This document shows, one piece after another, positions 34,850-47,272 of a DNA stretch of 64,000 nucleotides. Within the stretch, counting starts at the first letter, position 1. Each line of letters opens with the position of its first letter. Made by a program: the position numbers and the translations under genes. The notes beneath the pieces are model-generated. The model ran no database searches, had not been told where the DNA came from, and was given only the letters and a program-made list of their open reading frames with translations. The DNA comes from Henckelia pumila (lineage: Eukaryota; Streptophyta; Magnoliopsida; Lamiales; Gesneriaceae), in the NCBI RefSeq assembly GCF_033568475.1, contig NC_133121.1, positions 133,766,375-133,830,374 of the forward strand. Direction: 5' to 3'.

Positions 34850-36320
34850 TCGATGCTACCTATGAAGGTAGTGCCTTGATCCATTGGTTGCATGACACGT
34901 GGCAATGGGTTTTCAATTTTTTTAAAATTAAAAAAGGTGGAAGCTAACCATGGTTAAACATTTGAAAAGATTAAATTTATTCACTGCTTCGTTCCCGTCT
35001 CAACATTTCAAAAGTTCTTTCCCCACCTCTTTTGTTCCCCACTTCTCGTCGCCCAGATGAGATCTGGACTCCGATACTCCGCCTCTCGACTCCGACTCCG
35101 ACTCCGACTCCCTCCACTCCTGATTTCGACATCGACTCCCTCCGCCCCTACTCCGACGCTCAACCTTTCGACTCCGACTCCCTCCGCTCCTCCGCTTCTG
35201 ACTTCGACATCAACGGAGTCCGCCCGCCCCTGACTCCGACGCTGACTCACGCCTCTAGGTGGATTTTCATACTAGTGATAAATTGTTACTCCGATGCATG
35301 TTTGGATCTAATACTACATTAGCTCACTAAATTAGGTCGGTGGAGATGGAAATATTGATCTGCATTAATCCTTATGTCTTTCTTCTAAATTTATTGTTTC
35401 CCTTTCTGTTTTTGTTTAATTTATTTTATGGTTTCATTATTTTTAAATTATGGGCATTCAAGTATGAAACTCGATCCTGATAGATCTATTATATGTTGGG
35501 TGCTTTGTGATGTATTGGCCCCTCGTTTTGGCTTGTTGCATTATTCGAAACCTTCTCCATTTCAAAGAAATGATTTTCTCACTCGTGCAACCCAATAAAA
35601 CAGCAATAATAATTGTAATAACCATCTTTAGTTTCTGGATTTTGAATCGACTCGGGCGTTCGTCGGTGTGGTGGCCGTGTTTTGTGAAGCTAGGTCACGA
35701 GAGATCACCATGAACATATATTTGCTGTGTAGTTATGCTATTTTCTTTACATAGAACGAGATGTTCATATATTCATTGTCGTAGGATGCTCTTATATGTG
35801 AAGACTTTTATTGAGATATGAGATCATCGAAGCTGTGGTTACAATTACATTGGGGAATTGGTATAGCTAGCTACAAGCTTCATAAACCAAAAATTATCAT
35901 TTACAGATTGGTACTTAGGTTGCTATTAATATTAATTAGTATTTAGTACACTGTAATTACTTTTAAATCTAGTATTTTTTTTATGTATTCAATTCACTTA
36001 CATATCTTTGTCAAAATTTTGTGCTTTATCTAATATTTTTGGTAGCGTGGTCAGTTGAAGTTCTTGTGAAACTGAGGTAACTTGTTTTGTCAAACAATTT
36101 ATTTTCCGCATATTAGTTAAATAATTTCATTCCCTCGTGTCTTTAATCACAATTATAATTGTTTGCTTCATTAGGTTTAATGAAATTGAAGACACCACCA
36201 TGAAAATAGATTCTTCTGGTGCGATGAGTATCATGCTAGAATTACAACTTTCACGGACGGACATTCATATGACATGGACAACAACTCAACTAATATCGAA
36301 GATTTGATAGCGGTAACAAA

Positions 36321-36575
36321 ATGGATTATAACAAGCACACGGCGAACTCATCTTCAAGCCCATTTCAACATCCTCCGAGACAACCTCAAGTATATTCTAC
36401 CAATGGATTTGCTGAGAATGACCGTGGCATGTCATACTCAAGTCATGTGTTACCTACTGTAACGGCAAAGAACACACCATATGGGCGTGAACAAGTCTGT
36501 TGTTGTTTTGGGTTCTTATGCGGGTTGATTTGTTTCATGTTTGTAGTTATTATATTTCTCGTTAGTAAGATGTGA
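36321..36575 (+). CDS. Small putative tail-anchored protein inside the inverted-repeat element
   Basis: 84-aa open frame of unknown function. The N-terminal half is polar (MDYNKHTANSSSSPFQHPP). The C-terminal 25 residues are a Cys-rich hydrophobic segment (CCCFGFLCGLICFMFVVIIF) followed by LVSKM, the look of a C-terminal membrane anchor. A real gene is not proven: no introns or homologues were checked, and the frame may be chance or a captured host fragment. Confidence 0.25.
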   Translation: MDYNKHTANSSSSPFQHPPRQPQVYSTNGFAENDRGMSYSSHVLPTVTAKNTPYGREQVCCCFGFLCGLICFMFVVIIFLVSKM

Positions 36576-37018
36576 TATGTTGGTTGTCTATGTACTTACT
36601 CTTGTAAGCTAACATTCCAGCACTTAATATTTTGCGAGTTTGTTTATTTGTTTTCGCATCATTATTTCATGTTTATTCTCTTTTTTTAGTGTGAATACTT
36701 TTGTCTTTGATCTTGAGTTATTTATCTTATTAATTCAAAAAATTGAATAAGCCAACATTTTTCTGGATAACATGCTTAAAATATTTGAATCAACAAACAA
36801 AGATTATAATAATGCATTACACTGAAATTTTTTTTTAAAATAAAATAATTAAAGTAGGTTCATCTGAAACTCGATAATGATTCGATCAAAGCAACAAATT
36901 TTCTTGAATATAATACTCGATAATGATTCGAACAAAGCAACAAATTTTCTTGAATATAGTACACAAATCAGGTTCTTTCAAATGTGTCCCAAACGACAAT
37001 CAACCATGAAGCGAAGTG

Positions 37019-37330
37019 CTAATCCTCTTCTTCCTCACGCTCAGGGGGTGGAACACCATCTGTAAATTCTCGACGTGGGGCATCATATTGGAACACGAAC
37101 GGTGGTGGATACGGCGGTGGAGCGGGATAAATAGAAGGATCCAATCCCATCCGTGTGGCCATGCCGCGCATCAGGGCTTCCATCGAGCTCAAGTGGGCGT
37201 TCGTGATAGTTTGACACTCATTTTGATAATGCGCCCAAGCACAAAGTTCAGAAACCGTCTCATTGGTAGGGTGGCGCTGGTCGAGTTGAAGGACCAACAG
37301 GCTCATCCTGGCGGTTTTCAAACTTTGCAT
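37019..37330 (-). CDS. Possible transposon-associated protein tail
   Basis: 103-aa open frame. The middle contains ITNAHLSSMEALMRGMATRMG, then a Pro-rich stretch (YPAPPPYPPPF) and an acidic end (EREEEED). This helix-plus-proline-rich tail recalls the C-termini of plant transposon proteins of the PTTA/En-Spm type, but the match is from memory and weak. Upstream sequence on the same strand (to about 37570) may hold more of it in shifted frames. Confidence 0.3.
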   Translation of the reverse strand: MQSLKTARMSLLVLQLDQRHPTNETVSELCAWAHYQNECQTITNAHLSSMEALMRGMATRMGLDPSIYPAPPPYPPPFVFQYDAPRREFTDGVPPPEREEEED

Positions 37331-38181
37331 TTAGATGTGAACGATCTACGGGCTTGACCGGTTGAAGCCATTCCTCATCTGGACGGACTGAAACGCCCGC
37401 ACGAATACAAAGCTTGAAGGTATGACTCCATGGAACTCGTTCGAACGTAGGATTAGAAAAAAACAAATATTCAACCTCAAATCCCAACCAATAGTGCAGA
37501 GTGAAGTGCGGTTATCTGTGAGGCCTAGGAAATAAAGTTTGGTGATATTGCATAGGAAGAACTCTGTCTCCATAACTCTGATTCTTGATAGATCTATTAA
37601 CCTATATCAGTTTCATAAACAAGTGCAAATGACTCCAAGTTGCTTACGGTGGTAGAAAATATTTTCGTGATTTGGTTCGAGGAGATATTAAAAAACACCA
37701 ATCTTAGCCTAAGTCTGTAGCCATTGTGATATTATTATATATATGAAAGTAATAATATATTTTGAACAATGTGAATCGAAAATTCTAAACCCCAAACATT
37801 ACCTTTTCCCTCCTTCAAAATAGAAGAGTGCAATGCTGAACTCAGGGCGACGGCGGCAAGGCGTTGGACTCGGGGCGGCAGCGGTGGAAGATGGTGTCGG
37901 ACTCAACACGGCAGCGGCGGGGCGGCGGACTCAAGGCGGCGGCGGAGTGAGATGGCGTGGGAAATTAGAGATCTGAGTTGTGGGAAGAAAAACAAGGCGG
38001 CCAAACTTTGAAATTTGTGAAATATGACTTTTCTTTTCACGCATGAATAAGGGCTAACCATGGTTGAAGGTACAGTCAAATTTGTTTTAAAAAAACAAAA
38101 AACAAAAACCTGACACGTGTCAAAGTTTGTGTGGATCAAGGAGTGTGGGCAGCTGCCCACACTGGTTAAAAAAAATAGAGT

Positions 38182-38347
38182 AACACTCCTGTGAAACGAT
38201 CTTATCCGTAAGACGGGTCAACCCTACACATATTTATAATAATAAGTAATACTTTTGGCATAAATTGTAATACTTTTTAATGGATAACTCATACAAAAGA
38301 TCTGTCTCATAAAAATGACCACTGATACCGTCTCATAGGAGTTTTTG
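38182..38347. mobile_element. MITE with GTGAGACG-type termini
   Basis: About 165 bp. The left end AACACTCCTGTGAAACGATCTTA and the inverse of the right end AAAACTCCTATGAGACGGTATCA are alike. The inside carries the AAGACGGGTCAACCC block and the CATAAATTGTAATACTTTTTAATGG block typical of a MITE family widespread in asterid genomes (recognised from memory). No coding potential. Confidence 0.6.
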
Positions 38348-38686
38348 CCAAAAAAAATGTATATATATATATAGGTTATATGTATATACAGGTTATATAT
38401 ATATATATAAATAATTTTTAAACCCAAAAAACTAGCAAAATAATAATAATAATAATAATATTTTTTTGTCATTTTATAATTTTTTATCTAAATTTTAGTT
38501 CTATTATTTGGGTACATGGTCTATAACTTTTTGTTCAATGTTTTCTCCTCACAAGTTTCGTACATTTTGATTAACAATAATTTCAACTCATATTACTTAA
38601 TGGTTCATCATTCACATTCTATACAAAATACATGATTTCACCAAAATTTAGGTTCAGTTTTTTCCTTCAAAGTTTTTCAATCATTC

Positions 38687-38759
<73 letters not shown>

Positions 38760-39039
38760 TGTTTTTTCGCAATCGAGAATGATGTTATGCTTATTTCTCG
38801 AAATGTAGAGTTTATATTTTTTATCAGATTTTTTTTTTAATTACGGATTTTGTACGTGCTGTTCTTCATCTTTTTTACGATGTTTTCTCAACAATTAACA
38901 AGTGTTTCTGGCCATATGTAGCTTATGATCGAACTTTAAAATACATTATTTATAGTCGTCGATTGACTGATGTTTTTTCTTTTATTAATTATAGTACATT
39001 ATGCCTACACTGAACCGAAAGTCTGGCTCCGCCTCTGGT
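38348..39039. other. Gene-free stretch with (AT)n and (AAT)n microsatellites
   Basis: No gene. Short TA runs at 38358-38410, an (AAT)n tract near 38440-38460 and a long (AT)n of about 69 bp at 38689-38757. Confidence 0.75.
38689..38757. repeat. (AT)n microsatellite
   Basis: About 34 uninterrupted AT units. Confidence 0.95.
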
Positions 39040-39335
39040 GGGAGGAAGTTAATTTCACGACCTAATTTCATGGACATTTTTCAATTAAATTTTAATTGAC
39101 CACTGATTGGAGGAACGATTTTGGGAAAAAAAATTGAAAACATTAGGGACCAAATTGATGGTCCGAAAAGACGAGGTACTATTTTGATAAAAGCACGAAA
39201 CAAGAGGGAAGATTTTGGGAAATATTGTAAATCATTAGGGACCACATTGACGGCCCAAAAAGACGAGGGACCATTTTTGGAAAAGCAAAAAACAGGAAGG
39301 AACAAAATGAGTTTTATATATCCCCTAATATGTTA
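39040..39335 (-). repeat. Dispersed 'TTTTGGTCCCTC' repeat, right copy (inverse)
   Basis: On the minus strand: ACTCATTTTGTTCC, TTTTCCAAAAATGGTCCCTCGTC, TTTGGTCCCTAATG. Imperfect internal duplication: a TGGTCCCTAATG-AAAAT-CCCTC block occurs twice. It pairs with 32719-32935 across 6.1 kb. Confidence 0.55.
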
Positions 39336-41354
39336 TTCTCATATGAAATGAGATGTACGTGATTCATAAATTTGACACAAAATATTGAGAAATACGTCAA
39401 TATCAATTATTGTACTTGTACATTGTTATCTTATATCACTATTTATATGATGTTGTACTTGAAGTACGGAAAAGATTTTACTGATATCTATCAAGCGAGA
39501 TATAAAGTTATGGAGACTGTTTATGTCTTTCCAAAATTTTTCATCATATGTTGATACGAATGTCTAAAAGATCTTGAAGATCGATTTATTGACGATGAAA
39601 AAAATGATGTGCTTGATATTATAAAATAATTATAAGTATTGACGTACATGTATTTTTGAATCTATTGAATATTGATTTGGTTTAAATAATATATTACGAA
39701 TTAATATTTTTAGAAGAGCTAAAGAGCTCTAAAAGTACATTTGATACAAATACTTTAAGAGTTTGACGTAATTGATTCGATTGGGCATTCAAATTATATA
39801 AATAATCTAGAAACTATTAATAATGCACATATATGTTAACGAATAAGCCGAAAGTTACTGGATCGATAAATAGAAAGGTCTTTGAATCAAAGATCCAGAA
39901 AATTTTATGAATTTTTATTTATGGTTTATCGAAATCGATATCACTGTCATAAAAGCTCATATGATTGAAGTCCTCATATTATCTGAAATGAAAAAATAAC
40001 GTGGGTACAAGAATCACAATATGATGTTTTGCGAAAATTCTTATTGAGAAAAACTTTCACAATATATAATCAAGAAAAACTTGATCGAAAGAAATGATAT
40101 GTATATCTAGTATATCTTAGTTGATTTATTTGTCTCCAACCAACTATTAAGACAATTTATTTTAAGAATATTAATGTGTCATATTTTGAAGATATCTGTA
40201 GCATATTGGGTAAATATTATGCTAACCAGTTATGTGTTATGTGCGCCAAATGCACTACAATAAATATCTTGAAAAGATTGTAAATATGTTGAAAATACTT
40301 TATGATCAAGTATATTGAGCAATGAGATTTTATTCCGATAATTTCTCATTTGTTATTCTCGTACAAAAATATTTTCAACATTGTGGGAGAAAAATTCGAA
40401 GCTACAATAATATTTTTAAGATCGATCTCAATAAAATAAAAAGTGAAGATGATATTCAAAGTTTGAATCTCAAAATACATTATTTGATATTGTGTATAAG
40501 AGTGTTTGTACAATTTAGCTTCATTTATATTCAAGTTGAACAATGTATACAAATCATCTTTAGTGACGAAGAAGCCCTTTAAAGAAAATGATTTAATATG
40601 TTAGCGTGAAAAAAAAAATGGAAGTTAGTCGTTACGAAAGAAATCAATGTCATTTAGGACCATATCTCATATTACTTACAAGTAAATGAAAAAAATTATG
40701 CTAAAAGCGTGAACGATCAATTATTTCAATGAACCAATTTGAATTATGCTATTTTTGAAGAATAACGAGCATATTAAAATATGAGATTTCACTAATTATT
40801 TGAGATCGATAATAGAAAATTGATGATTATTTTGAACTACAATTTGTAGATATTTTCAATAACATGTGGCAATATGAGAAAATTTTAGCAAAGTTTTTCA
40901 AAATATTTCAAACGGATTTGAGAAAATATATTATTAGCACTTGTCATGGATGGACTGATTTGATGTTAATATATATAAAAACATCAAACATCCTCGAAGG
41001 ATTTGAAGCTAAAAATATTGTTTTTGTTTACTTGAAGAAGAAAAAAAATATTTTGTTTTGAAGTACAATACCTACATATAAATCAGCTTTTAAATCAATT
41101 TTTTGGCAAATAAGTGCATAAGATTGGAATAAGACTTGCAAGATAGATAACAATCAAAATTGTACTCATTTTCCCCCTGTCTATGAGAAAAAAAATTGTA
41201 CTCATATTCCCATGTCTATGATTTTTCTCATTGTGGTAACAAAATTTTTAATGAGACAATTAATAAGTATCAAAAGATATCGTACTCTTTTTTCATCACT
41301 AGAATTTTTTCCATTGGATTAAGATTTTAAAGAAACTAATAATATTTTGTTATT
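39336..41354. other. Gene-free AT-rich stretch
   Basis: Only short open frames (39372-39554, 40322-40582, 40864-41061) with no recognisable domain and heavy A/T bias. It is probably a strongly decayed repeat; I cannot name it. Confidence 0.4.
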
Positions 41355-41760
41355 ATAAATTATTATCTTTATTTATATAAATTTAGAAGATTTGTGATAA
41401 TATTTGTAAAGATTTGTCTTCTATTATTTAGAACAATAAATAAGGAATATTGAGCACCTTATATAAATACTTTTTCGCTCTTAAATTTTCTATCGGTTGT
41501 TTATCGCTCCAACGAGTTATCGAGGGATGTTTGGGAAATGGATTCGGAAACTGGAGAGTGGACCATGTTGCTCAGCTTTGATTTGAAACCTCTGTATCAC
41601 AGATTTAAGGACTTGTTCAGCAATGAGAAATCAGTCACGTACTTGGGCAGTAGCATGGTTTATGAAGTTTGTTCTAAAAAATTTTTGGTGATACTTATGC
41701 ATGAAAGTAATGTATTCTGTATAACTATGTATCGTAATAGTATCCTTAATTTTTAAGCAC
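41355..41760 (+). pseudogene. F-box gene copy P: promoter fused to 3' end by internal deletion
   Basis: 41355-41491 matches the upstream region of the intact F-box gene (42725-42896), including TATATAAA. At a shared TCT (41489-41491) it jumps to the coding 3' part (44171 onward: CTATCGGTTG to TTGGGC). A second deletion near 41650 joins this to 3' flanking sequence equal to 49018 onward. The F-box domain and most of the protein are missing. A 72-aa frame remains at 41538-41756 but starts inside the old coding region. Confidence 0.8.
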
Positions 41761-42717
41761 ATTATTATGGCCCTTAGCAGGCTCGGCCAATTCTCATGTT
41801 TTATATATATGCCAATGTTCGTTGAAGAGTGAGGTGTACAACTTCATTTATTATTTGTTGCCAACTGATCAAATCACACACACTCACACACAAGTTTCTG
41901 TGAGTTATGCGTGCAAGATTTGAGAAGAGATTTGAAATGGCACCTTTGTCAACAAACTTAAAAATTCCTACTCCAAATGAGTGTATGACGAGAGCAGGAT
42001 CGAATTAGGAAACATGTGTTTATTTCTTTCAAGAAATTGTAATTAAAAAGGGGGGGTTTTAGTTTGCAGTAATAAAATAAAAAATAAAACTAATGCGAGA
42101 ATTAAATGAATGGGATGAACAAATAATGAGAAATTCAATATTTTACCAAATTCTGATTCAAGGGGTTTCTGTATTCCAATTATATCACTGGTCATTGGCT
42201 ATACATAATTTATTCATGTAGTTTTTGTCAATTAACCTTAAAATCATAGGGATAACCACTGAGATTTTTGTGCTTTTTTATTTTAATTGACCAAACCCAG
42301 CATCTAGTCAACACTTATCAACAATCAACTAGACACGATAGTTTTTCATATTGATTAAAAATAACTTTTCGATTTGTGAAAACAATTAATTCTAAAATCT
42401 AACAATCGAGATAACGACAATTGTTAAATCTAGTTTCATTGATTTATTTAGATCAAACATGTCATGATATCATAACACATCTATTCTATCGCTGCTAAAT
42501 ACCAATCATTCATGACAATTACGAATCACTAAATTTATGGATATCATTCAAAAGACGTAAAATCAATTAATTTGCCAGATTAATTAACCTAAAATTTTTA
42601 TGAAATAAATCATAAAACACCAAATACTAAAAACAAACAAGAACGTCAATTTAATCTCAAAACATCACAGTGATAAATTGAAATACAAGAAAATATATGT
42701 TGAATCAAAAATAAAAA
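41761..42717. other. 3' flank of F-box copy P with part of a duplicated LTR
   Basis: Homologous to 49100-50115 downstream of F-box copy 2: first the 3' flank, then from about 42070 (TAATAAAATAAAAAATAAAACTAATGCG) the same LTR-like sequence. The homology ends at about 42715, where the promoter of F-box gene 1 begins. No gene. Confidence 0.65.
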
Positions 42718-42862
42718 ATTTATTTATAAATTATTATGTTTATTTATATAGATTTAGAAGATTTGTGATAATATTTGTAAAGATTTATCTTCTATTATTT
42801 AGAACAATAAATAAGGATGATTTTTTTTAAAAAAAATTATAAATAAGGATGATTGAGCACCT

Positions 42863-42870
42863 TATATAAA
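42863..42870 (+). promoter_or_regulatory. TATA box of F-box gene 1
   Basis: TATATAAA, about 130 bp before the start codon, followed by a CT-rich leader. Conserved in copy P (near 41462). Confidence 0.55.
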
Positions 42871-42998
42871 CACTTTTTTCTCTCTTAAATTTTCTTCTCT
42901 ATGTTGAATTCTCTTACTTCTATCTCTCTTTTCTTCTGTGATTTATAACACTAATTATAAAATCCTTCTGTGAACCACCGCCAACCACCACCGCTCCC

Positions 42999-44518
42999 AT
43001 GGTTCGGGAAAGGAAGTACTTGGGTGCTGAAACAAATGCTCCGGTAACCATCGATTTATTTCTCCTCCCGATTATTCTTTCTTTATGTTGTTGAATGGAT
43101 TATTATTTGCATTCCGCTTTATCTAGTCCAAAATTAATAAATCTTTTTTTGCAATTTTTCAATGGTTATGGACTATATCCAGTTCATTCGTTCTATTTTT
43201 TGAAATCTCTTTCCCATTTCCCATTTTAGATCTGTCCTAAAATGTGCGACTTTCAGGAAGAAGAAGTGTAATGTTTAATGTGTATCTAAGTTTCTATCTT
43301 TTTTGTGGTTTTTCCCTCTTCATTTTTGTTTAATTTGGGGGAGGAAGGAGTAGAATTTTATGGTAACTCAGTATGGTTCTTCTACATGACTTGACTGAGT
43401 ACACACAGGTATCCATCATTTGCAATTGTTGTTGCAAGCGGTGTGCGAGAAAGAGACAAAGGAGATGCCTTCCTCCAGAAATTATTTTCAATATTCTTTT
43501 ACATCTTCCTGCTCTAGTTATTCGTGATGTGATGAGACACGTTTGCCGAGAATGGAACCTCATGATACGATCTCCATATTTCATCCACCACCATCTTCGG
43601 AATTCAATAGGTGGAATTATAATCCAACCGCTCTTTTTGGCTGGCAAGTCCACTTACGTGGTAATGCGACGAGGTTGTCTCGAGATATCTGAGTTTGACT
43701 GCGGGTTTGCATATGCCATACGCACTAGCTGTAATGGTTTAACATTGATCCCTGATTCAAGAGACATATATACTCTTTATGTCATTAATCCCTTGATGAA
43801 GCAGCGGACCGCGCTTCCCCCATTTCCCCATACTGTAGACATCCATTCAGAATTTAAATTAGCATTTGTTGAAGCTTCCATGGAGTATAAAGTGGTGAAC
43901 GCCCGTGGTCCTAAACCACTTAATCCGCCTAAGCAAATTGCTATGCTAACTATTGGGGTTGATAGAGTTTGGCGGCATATTGATGTACAACACTTACCTC
44001 TCACAGCTAGGACAGCTCTCACGACTTTTCCATTGGTTACTGGAGGTTACGTACACTGGATTGGTGAAACGTTTGTTTTGACTTTGAGTGCAGAGACTGA
44101 AACCTTTTGCGAGTTTCCTATGCCTCAACTGGAAAGGGGATTCAGAAAATTTCTACCAATGGACGGTAATCTATCGGTTGTTTATTGCTCCAACGAGTTA
44201 TCGAGGGATGTTTGGGAAATGGATTCGGAAACTGGAGAGTGGACCATGTTGCTCAGCTTTGATTTGAAACCTCTGCTTCACAGATTTAAGGACTTGTTCA
44301 GCAATGAGAAATCAGTTACGTACTTGGGCTGGTTAGCAGTTAGGGAGGTATTGGTCCTCAGTACGATATGTTTTCAGAGACATTGCATAGCGTATAACGT
44401 TAAGACAGGAGAAATTCAATCGTTCGAGTTGGGCACTGATTGCTCGAACACCAAACCAAAAGTATACAATTTTGTAGCTCATAAGAACAGCCTCGTTTGT
44501 TTGGAAGGAGGATTTTAA
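42999..44518 (+). CDS. F-box protein with F-box-associated C-terminal region (two exons)
   Basis: Exon 1 42999-43043 (MVRERKYLGAETNAP), intron with GT at 43044 and AG at 43407-43408, exon 2 43409-44518; together 384 aa. The donor and acceptor are both in phase 0 and are conserved in the sister copy at 47355. A Cys cluster (CNCCCKRC, residues 20-27) precedes the F-box (about residues 35-77: CLPPEIIFNILLHLPALVIR ... CREWNLMI). The remainder looks like a plant F-box-associated substrate region (INPLMKQRTALPPFP, YKVVNARG, WEMDSETGEW). By family, such proteins join SKP1-cullin ubiquitin ligases and choose the target; the target here is unknown. The frame is intact. A 9-base microexon (GAAGAAGAA, 43258-43266, bounded by AG and GT) is possible. 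The stop codon context differs from copy 2 downstream. Confidence 0.82.
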
Positions 44519-45685
44519 GTGGACGAGTTTCAAGATTGTCATGCACCTGACATGTGATTCTAGATGGGTGAGTATTAATTTATTTGATTGTTGGCGTAAC
44601 TGTACTCGTAGTTGATGGGTAGCATATATTTGATGTTGCATGTATGTTTAAATTATCTTCTTCTCGTAGAATTCATGATGAAGATACTTTATTTATATAT
44701 ATAAAAAAACATATGAAGTTTTTAATTAAGAAGCATTTGTGGTTGGAGCTTGAATGTATTGAACTGGCGCATGGTGTGTGAGGTGATAGTTATGCATGAA
44801 AGTAATGTATTCTGTATAATTAACTGTGTACAGATGGTATGGTATCATTCATTAAGCACATTATTGTGGCCCTTAGCAGGCTGTGCCAATTCTCATGTTT
44901 CGTAGATATGCCAATCTTCGTTGAAGATTGAGGCGTGAAGCTTCATTTATTCTATATTGCCAAGTGATCGGCTCACACACAAGTTTCTCTGAGTTATGCT
45001 TCAAATGACACCTTTGTTGGTTAAAATGCAGTTGATCTGGTCTATTTTCCCATTTTTCCATTTAAATGGGTATATTTTTTAAAAATACATCTCAATTAAC
45101 TTATTGACAGGTAGGTTTAAAATTCATCTTACAAACTTCTTCTTTCATTTCTACTGGCCGAAAGTTCTAAGAAATGGATAATACACGGATCTATTAGATG
45201 AAGTAACTTGGCTATTCCGCTGAATAGACACAAAACTATTCCTTGATCTATTTTTATTCAATAAAAATGTTTATAAAAATGTTTCTTATTTTTAATTCTA
45301 AAAATATTGAAGTGACTTGAGAAGCTCTCACCTGAGATCAATCTCAAGATCAGACCTTCTTTGATTACTAACAAAGATTTCAAGATGATGATAAGATGAA
45401 TAATTAAGATTAGACCGGTCGGTTAAAACGGGTTAACACGACGGGTTGCAGCGGTGTAGCCAAAGATTTTAAATTTGGTGGGCGAATTTGTTTGAACATA
45501 AAACGTGACATTATAAATATTGAAATATGTTACTTGGAATGATATCCCATTTTTATTACAAGTGTCGTTCTTTTTTTCTTTTTTTCCCTTCTTTTTTAGT
45601 GAAGTGTGTCATTCTTGTGGCAGCTTATTCTAAAATTTTGCAATAAATTCATTTGTTAGTATATAAATGAAATGATTGGATATAT
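44519..45685. other. 3' flank of F-box gene 1 and spacer
   Basis: 44519-45060 resembles the 3' flank of copy 2 (48836-49360). After that there is AT-rich spacer without a gene. Confidence 0.6.
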
Positions 45686-46390
45686 AGGTTGCGTTTACTC
45701 GATAAGTATAAGATATTAATCATTCTATGTAATCACATGTTTACTTGCTTTTTGAGGGTTCATATTAACTTATAAAGTTCATCCACAGTTATTTAATTTA
45801 AAATTTAAACCTTGATAATTTATCACAAATATATGGTGTGATAAATAATCATTATGTTTTTAATTGAAAAAAAATTACACTAATATCCTTAATTTATTTC
45901 CTAAAAAAATAATATATGTAAATCTCATTTTAAAAAATTATGTAACATGGATGTAAATTTCAAATACTTTAAGATATATTAATACATTTCATTTGATTTA
46001 AATATATGAAAGTTATTTTTAAAAATTATAGAACATGAAAAAAGAATTATAATAATTTAATATATGATTAATACATTTCATTAGATTTTATCTTTATTCA
46101 TGGGAAAAAAAATTTTACCTCGATTTATTAACTTTTGTTTTAAAAAATAAATAATATTTATACTCAATAATTTTGGTCAATTAAAATAATTTACATATGG
46201 AATAATAATAATTTACTTTCTTCAATAAAAATCACAACCCCAATTTTACAAATAAAAACTAAAAATAAGATTATATAATAGGACAAAATTATAACTTGTC
46301 ATTTAATCATAGTATCAATCACAAAATTGATCCATTAAAGTAAACATGTGATTGTTTATGCATCATTATTTAACATCCTATAAAATTAGT
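45686..46390. mobile_element. Small transposon remnant with inverted ends
   Basis: The left end (AAGATATTAATCATTCTATGTAATCACATGTTTACTT) and the inverse of the right end (AGGATGTTAAATAATGATGCATAAACAATCACATGTTTACTT) are alike. The interior is AT-rich without coding sequence; MITE-like, about 0.7 kb. Confidence 0.45.
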
Positions 46391-46419
46391 ATATCAAATT
46401 TGATGATTCAATCAATTTA

Positions 46420-47272
46420 AAATGTTTTCCGAAAATTCTCGATTTAGTCCTAAATATTTTTATATTCACGGTTTGGTCCTAGATGTTTTCAAAAAGTTTC
46501 CAGTTCAGTATTATTTATTTCACAAAATATTTGAAATTTTCAACAAACTTTTCAAGAGAAGAAATACTTATGGTCGACAATTAAGAAAATATAATGAATT
46601 ATTTAACCACCGTTGAAGTAGTGAAATGAAATCAAGTTTTATTTAATAGTAAATTTTTCTCATATATTAATTTTTTAATTTATAAAAAAAGTTTTAAAAA
46701 AATATTTTTTTCCAACCTTCAAATTTTTTCTTCAATGTGCAAGCACCATGAATGATAATATAACAAAATTAATAGAATTGTGATATAACATCATTAAATT
46801 TTAATTTTTCAAGTTCCGTTTATTTTATTTAAGTTTTTATTTTGTAGCATCATGAATTTAATATTATCATTTTGAACATTGTGTAAAATTGATTTAAATT
46901 TGGATAAAAACTCTAATAAAATTGTTTTTTTATTTATAAGTTGTTTAATGTTAAATATATAATAAATAATATAAAACTTAATCATAAATGATAAAACACT
47001 ACGCGATGTTAGTTTTAACATACGAGCAGATAGAAAGATCAAATCGGGAACTTTTGGAAAAAAATTGGGACAAAATCGGCAAAGTAAAAATATTTATTAC
47101 TGAAACGGGAATTTTTTGGAAACATTTGGGACCACCAGAAACGTAAAAATATTTAGGACTGAACCGAAAATTTTTGGAAAACATTTGAAATGAAACCGGA
47201 AACTTCCAAACATTTGGGATTAAATTAGAAATGTAACCAAACATTTAGTACTGAACCGGAATTTTGCCGATG
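46420..47272. mobile_element. Inverted-repeat element in the promoter of F-box copy 2
   Basis: 46420-46510 (AAATGTTTTCC, TTAGTCCTAAATATTTTTA) is matched in inverse by 47100-47200 (TAAAAATATTTAGGACTGAACCG, TGGAAAACATTT). The right arm contains several repeats of an AAATGTTTGG/CAGTCCTAAA-like unit. It ends about 80 bp before the start codon of F-box copy 2, where the sister gene has its conserved promoter. Confidence 0.5.

Larger units (their letters stand above)
34850..38163. mobile_element. DNA transposon with long GC-rich terminal inverted repeats
   Basis: Left end 34850-35250 and right end 37840-38163 are inverse copies. Both run CCTTGATCC, GACACGTG, a poly-T/A stretch, then AACCATGGTTA, then a GC-rich block built on GACTCCG/GAGTCCGCC units. 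The right tip holds a perfect 22-bp palindrome (38142-38163), the left tip a CTACCT-AGGTAG hairpin (34856-34871). The interior (2.6 kb) has two small open frames (36321-36575, 37019-37330) but no transposase I recognise, so it may be non-autonomous. No clear target duplication was found and the superfamily is unassigned. Confidence 0.55.

Noticed and set aside
39372..41061. Possible transposase fragments in short frames
   Set aside because: No conserved motif could be found in any frame, and the A/T bias alone yields such frames.
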